From Galbula dea (taxonomy: Eukaryota; Chordata; Aves; Piciformes; Galbulidae): a DNA stretch of 64,000 nt. A program made the position numbers and the translations under genes. This document shows, piece after piece, positions 59,064-64,000 of this stretch. Location of the stretch: contig VWZX01006235.1 of NCBI GenBank assembly GCA_013399015.1, positions 1,928-65,927 on the forward strand, in the 5' to 3' direction. Within the stretch, counting starts at the first letter, position 1. Each line of letters opens with the position of its first letter. Under the pieces are notes generated by a model. It was given only the letters and a program-made list of their open reading frames with translations, searched no databases and was not told the origin of the DNA.

Positions 59064-62000
59064 AAATTTGAAATGGCCTCTCTGGAAGAGACTTAAGTCT
59101 CTTCATCCTGAGGAAGAAGTCAGGAGATGCATGCTTTCTTTAGTGTTGGGAACTGAGACCCTGAACTGACCTGCTTTAAGATATGAGAAATGAGAGCAGA
59201 AAAGAGTGGAGACAAAACTTGCTTCATGCTGTCTTTCCTACCCATCATACCTGATGACCTGAATTAACCTAAAATAGGGGATGTAAAGCTCATATTTCAT
59301 TTCTGATGGAGAGTCAGGCTAAAACACCCACCCCCATTTGCCTTCCTTCTGAGACCGTGCTGGAAATAAGAGTCGGCATGTCAGAAAGCCACTTGTGCTC
59401 CAACAGTGACAGCAAAGGCTGGAAAAACTTCTCTGTTGCTGGAAATCCCCTGTCAGCTCCAGCAGGCCTAAGCTGTAGAGGTGACCCAGAAATGACCAGT
59501 GTTAAACTTCTGGAAAGTCCTACCAGCCTGCAGAGCTGTGCTGGGAAGACCACTGCAGAAAGTGGGACAGAGCCACATATGCTGCAAAACAGCAGGACTG
59601 CAAGCCACAGGATGGTGAAGGAAAGAGTGCTGGAGAGGACCTTGGACTTTTTCAGCAGAGAATAATCTAGGAAAATGAGGATGATTGGCGGGATTTTTCC
59701 TCCCTCCTCTGCTTTCTCATGTGGGGTCAGCTAAGACTTGGGGGGACCAGTGTCTCAGACCTCTGTATTTTCACTTTGTATATATATATATGTATATTAG
59801 TGTCTGGAAGAAATGTCTTCTGTGTTCTTGACAGGGATAATGAAATCAATTTAGGCCAAGGGAAATAAGGATGGCAGGTAAGGTGTCCCAGGAGGCACAA
59901 ACCAAAGCTTTGGCTCTGCTCAGGCAACAGCACAGTGGTTACATGCCACTGCCATACACCCTTACACACAGGAATTAGCTTTCTTCAGCCTCCTTCTCCT
60001 CCCTCCCACTGCCCTTTCTCTTCCCCTCTCTCCAATTCTCTGGGGAAACCAAGTACACTTAGGAAGACAGAACTCGTCAGCCTCGGACTTGCGTAGAATA
60101 TTCAAATCCATTTCTCATTAGGTTTTTCACATCAGATTGGTCTGATAAATGTTTTGACCTCTGCATACCACTGATAAACTCTGAAGGCTGTTTCCCTTCT
60201 CCCTTTACCCTTACTGTAAATATCTTGCAGATGCTTTGCTTATTTTCCTTCTGTAATAGCTAGCAACTTTGTTGGCACACCAAAGAATTCCAGTCCTTGC
60301 GGCAAAGCAACCTTCTAGTCTTTAACTCTGGATGTTTTCTCAACAATATCGCAATCAATTGGTACTTTTAAGATTTCTATTTAACTTTACCATCAGACCA
60401 GTAGACAGAAAGTGTACTCTATAACAGACATCTTCAGAAAATGCTGTCCATCAGAATAAGAGCATTAAACAAATGCAGCTGAGAAACATTACAGAAAGGG
60501 CCAGGTGAATTTCACAGAAGGTTTATGCCTTTATACAAAATATTTAAACCAGTCTATACCATTTTATAATATGGATAAAATTTACTATGAAATTCCTTAA
60601 GTGGGGCTAAAAGTTCACCTGGAAAGATCTAATTCAGTACCTAATTTTCATTTGTTGGGTATATGCCAGACATTTCCAACTTTGTTTCTATTTAGTACTA
60701 TCATTTTAATCCTTATTAAATACTAAATGCTTTTCCACAGAAGAAGAGATACAGCTTAGCATCCGCTAGGTAGTATCACTGTAAGCATCTGCATGCACAA
60801 ACTGCCTTAAGACCATGAAGCCGACATCCAAAGAATGCACACAAAATCACAGGAAAAATGTGCTGGACAGAGTTGATTTGGAGTCCCTGTGGTGCTGTGT
60901 GAGACAATGAGCTGGAGACAAAGGAATTCATTTCTGTCCCTATCAGCAGTTAGAACAGGTGAAGTGCAGAGGAAGGTGGTTTTAGGCTGGTTCAGTACAA
61001 CCTGTCTCTGATGGAACATATTAATTTGGACTCTCGGACACACAAACCCAGTCACACAGCTTCCAGGCAGCATCAAGCACAGGCAAGGCAAGACTGTTTC
61101 CACTCAACTGTACACCACTCAGGCAGATGGCCAGAGCAACATGCTTCTCTGAAGGAAGCCAAGTTAAGCCTGTGGTGTTCAAGCGCTCCCAGCAATCATT
61201 TTTCTCCTATCACTGCCTCCATGTTATTCCAATGCTGCAGCCTGAGAAGGGCTGAAATGAATTGCAATGGGCAATGACTTTTTCTCCTTCTCCACGTAGA
61301 CTTTCAACATAGAAGAGTTCATTGACCTGCTCCAACATGTAACATCACACATGGCACCATAAACAGTGGTTTTAGTGTGAGTAACATGGAGGCATGATGA
61401 TGACAAAACCAGTGTGAGTATGAACCGGTTTGGCAGGTGTAGCTGTTGGAAAAACATCTATAAAGTTTGGCTCAGAAATGGAGAGGTTGATCTGCAGGGA
61501 AGATGGAAGGAGTAATAATAAGAAGATCAGCCAAAGTAAAAATCAGTCCCCTTAAGAGAGGACGGAGACTGGAACCCACAGGCTAAGAGTGGAAAATCAG
61601 GCAGGTCTGAGGAGTCCCAGGAGAGAATGGAGCAGAAAAACTGAGAGAGAATAACATTCTGAGGAGTGTGTCTGATGAGTGGAGTGAAAGGAGCAGAAGC
61701 TAGATTGATGGCATATCAGAAAGTTCTGGAAAAGACAAATTTGAAGTGAAGTTACTGATTCTGCTTCTGAGGAAGAAGTGATTGATTCATGTATCACTGT
61801 TACTTTTATCCAACCTATCAAATGAAAGGTTGTTAGCTGTCACAGCAAGATTCAGTGTTTTCAAGGATCAGACATGGAAGACATAGTCACATACATTGAG
61901 CAGTTTTGTGTAACACACTTGAATGTGTGCAAGAATAAGAAGTCCAACATCTGCTCAAAATCTTTGTGGATGCTCAAGTAAAAAGTGTTTGCACCTCTGC

Positions 62001-62123
62001 TCCCTCCACACACAGCATTTCCACCTTTGATTTTCTCCTCCAGATCCCTTTTTTCCTTTTACTTGCATCTTGGATAAAAAGGCCGTGACAGCCAGCTGGG
62101 AGACCAAGAGATAGAGGAAATGA
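59064..62123. other. Intergenic, nothing recognised
   Basis: About 3 kb of single-copy sequence with a short AT dinucleotide run near 59777-59797. No gene is seen. Confidence 0.5.
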
Positions 62124-62581
62124 GCCACAAAGATGGTGAAGTGATGGTGAAGGTGGTGAAGGGATTGGAGGGGAAGACATATGAGGAAAGGCTGAAATCA
62201 CTATCTTTTCAGCCTGGGGAAGAGGAGACTGAGGGGAGACCTAATCGCAGTTTATAACTTCCTCACCAGAGAGGTGTGGGTGGGTGCTGACCTCTTCTCT
62301 CTGGTGACCAACAATAGGACCAGGGGAAGCAGCATGAAGCTGCGCAGGGGAAATTCAGGTTGAGTGTTAGGAAGATATTCTTTACCCAGAGACTGGTGGA
62401 GCATTGGAACAGGCTCCCCAGGAATGCAGTCATGGCACCAACTCTCATGGAGTATAACAAACATTTGGACAATGCACTTAGACACATAGTGTTACTTTGG
62501 GGTTGTCCTGTGCCTAAATAGGAGTTGGACTCCATGGTCCTTGTGGGTCCCTTCCAACCTGGGATAGCCTGCGATTCTGTG
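62124..62581 (+). mobile_element. CR1 LINE, older 5'-truncated copy
   Basis: C-terminal ORF2 and 3' UTR of a subfamily unlike copies 1-3. It includes TTCAGCCTGGGGAAGAGGAG and GTTGGACTCCATGGTCCTTG, ending CCTGCGATTCTGTGAAATC. It resembles the copy at 39728-40545. Confidence 0.85.
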
Positions 62582-62905
62582 AAATCTAATCGACCAGATG
62601 TCTACAACTCCTGACAAGTGAGAAGGTTAAAGAAATGGATTCACAGGCCACATGTGCAGAGTCAGACTGAAACACAGCTAAGTTACTAGTTTCCCCTAGC
62701 TCAGCACCACCTCTGAACTACAGCATAAGTCATCAGCTCCTGACAACTGAAACACTCTGAAACACTCTGAATTCTCCCAGGATTAATCCAAACCCTGCTG
62801 CAGTGTCAGCATAAAGCCACCCTGTCTGTCCCCACTAATGTCAGCCCTTTGCAATTCCTTGGGATGAGTCCCGTCCCAGCCTAATCATCTTCATCCGACT
62901 TTTAT

Positions 62906-62979
62906 TTTCCCTTTCCCTTTCCCTTTCCCTTTCCCTTTCCCTTTCCCTTTCCCTTTCCCTTTCCCTTTCCCTTTCCCTT
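62906..62979. repeat. (TTTCCC)n hexanucleotide array, about 12 units
   Basis: Near-perfect tandem TTTCCC (GGGAAA on the other strand) over about 74 bp. It differs from the telomeric hexamer, so it is not an interstitial telomere. Confidence 0.95.
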
Positions 62980-63393
62980 CACAACCATTTTCAAATCCAA
63001 TCAAGGTTTGAGAGCTTGAATTTCCTAGGAAACAATGACTTTATCCATTAGCCCCGCCAGACCTTAATGCAGAGACTCCTTACCCCAACTCTAATCACAC
63101 AGTTCCTGCCTAAGTTCTTTCCTATTTCCTTCTTCCAGTTCTCGTGCTGACTGTGTAATGAACTCAACCGGTTTGAATCTGAATCCTTTGCAGTGATGTC
63201 TTCACCTGTGACACAGGGAAGTCCTGCAGCTCAGAGCAAGCTAGGACAAAATTTGTCTTTGGCCATGCTTACTCATTACTATGCCATTAATTAAGTAGAG
63301 CTCTGCAAAGGGACATTACTTTCACCTTACCCAAGCTTGCTAATTGCTGTTGTGTGCTAAAGGGACATTTTACACAAAATAGTAGTTGGCTTT

Positions 63394-63411
63394 CCCCCCC
63401 CCCTCCCCCCC
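63394..63411. repeat. Poly-C tract next to an assembly gap
   Basis: Ten C, one T, then seven C, ending 11 bp before the N run. The minus strand is G-rich and could form a quadruplex. Confidence 0.9.
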
Positions 63412-63422
63412 AGAACACCCTC

Positions 63423-63482
63423 NNNNNNNNNNNNNNNNNNNNNNNNNNNNNNNNNNNNNNNNNNNNNNNNNNNNNNNNNNNN
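63423..63482. other. Assembly gap (60 N)
   Basis: Unsequenced bases directly after the poly-C tract. Confidence 1.
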
Positions 63483-64000
63483 AAGCCAAAGGCTGAGGAT
63501 AGATCTGCTTCTGGTTTCAAAATGTGAGGACAACTGCATACTTACAGGATTTACTCAGTACATATCGAAGGGTAAAACCTCAGAAGACATCTCTAAGGGC
63601 ATGGTACAGACTATATTTCTTACAAGTTGTAAAGCAGAAGCATAGGGTTGCACACATTGAATTAGATTTCCAAATACTTTAAAGTATACCAGATTATTTA
63701 ATATATATTAACTATTACTATCTGCCAAAAAAATTAATTGCAAGTAGGCCCTGGCTACCAAAAGCAGTTCTATGGATTTAAAAGTATTTAAACAATGGTA
63801 ATTGATTTGAGGTACAAATACATATAAAATAAGTGGCTGTTGAAAATGTTTCAAGCACCCACATTAAAAATATCAGGATCCTTAATTTTATCTTGTATCT
63901 AACACCACAAAATGGAGTCACCCATAGTCACTATTTTGCAGTGACACACTCAGTTTTTGTTCTTTGAAAACCCAGGCTGGGTTGCTTAAACTTGAAACTG

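Larger units (their letters stand above)
62582..64000. other. Intergenic with hexamer array and poly-C/gap
   Basis: Single-copy flanks around the (TTTCCC)n array at 62906-62979, the poly-C tract at 63394-63411 and the gap at 63423-63482. No gene is seen to the end of the window. Confidence 0.5.

Noticed and set aside
62906..62979. Interstitial telomere
   Set aside because: The unit is TTTCCC/GGGAAA, not the vertebrate telomere hexamer.
1..64000. CRISPR arrays, tRNA, rRNA, operons or a new multi-gene defence-like system
   Set aside because: Repeats are dispersed retroelements and microsatellites. No regularly spaced direct repeats, cloverleaf genes or clustered intact genes were found, and the sequence is avian nuclear DNA.

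Overview
This 64 kb window is vertebrate DNA and almost certainly from a bird. Much of it is CR1 (chicken repeat 1) LINE sequence, in copies that end in the avian CR1 tail of tandem ATTCTRTG-type octamers. It also holds an avian-style ERVL LTR, other endogenous retrovirus pieces, and single-copy AT-rich DNA. There is no operon structure and no bacterial or viral gene layout. CR1 elements occupy roughly a fifth to a quarter of the sequence, which is high for a bird.

The only host gene I can support is the 5' part of C1QTNF3 (CTRP3/cartonectin), on the minus strand at the left end. Exon 1 (7389-7676) encodes the signal peptide and the N-terminus. Exon 2 (1901-2012) encodes a Cys-rich segment and the start of the collagen-like repeat. 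The remaining exons (rest of the collagen stalk and the C1q head) must lie left of base 1. Exon 1 contains two in-frame 5' splice sites, matching the short and long isoforms known in human. A TATA box sits about 130 bp upstream of the start codon. In mammals the upstream neighbour is RAI14, and this gene block is Z-linked in chicken, so the window is probably part of an avian Z chromosome (inference).

Layout. 1-666: CR1 with a 5' inversion. 667-7830: C1QTNF3 exons 2 and 1, introns and promoter, with one CR1 and one LTR-like fragment in the introns. 7.8-17 kb: intergenic DNA with three CR1 copies, one containing an exact 270 bp duplication across a single N. 17.2-22.3 kb: a long CR1 (copy 1) split by a 5'-deleted class-I-like ERV with pol, env and LTR pieces and a 393 bp gap. 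22-32 kb: mostly single-copy DNA with small CR1 pieces, a probable LTR and an E-box cluster. 32.3-33.1 kb: an ERVL-type solo LTR. 34.8-36.9 kb: a non-CR1 LINE of RTE type on the minus strand, rare in birds. 38.2-40.5 kb: three minus-strand CR1s. 41.4-45.6 kb: long CR1 copy 2, retaining ORF1 pieces and carrying a nested solo LTR. 48-50.3 kb: two CR1s in opposite orientation. 53.6-54.0, 57.2-59.1 (copy 3) and 62.1-62.6 kb: further CR1s. 62.9 kb: a (TTTCCC)n array. 63.4 kb: a poly-C tract abutting a gap.

All transposon reading frames are broken by stops, frameshifts, gaps or lost catalytic residues. I found no tRNA, rRNA, CRISPR or convincing novel multi-gene system. The most informative signals are the conserved alternative splice in C1QTNF3, the RTE-type LINE (a horizontal-transfer candidate), the nested insertions readable by comparing paralogous CR1 copies, and several assembly faults at single-N joins.
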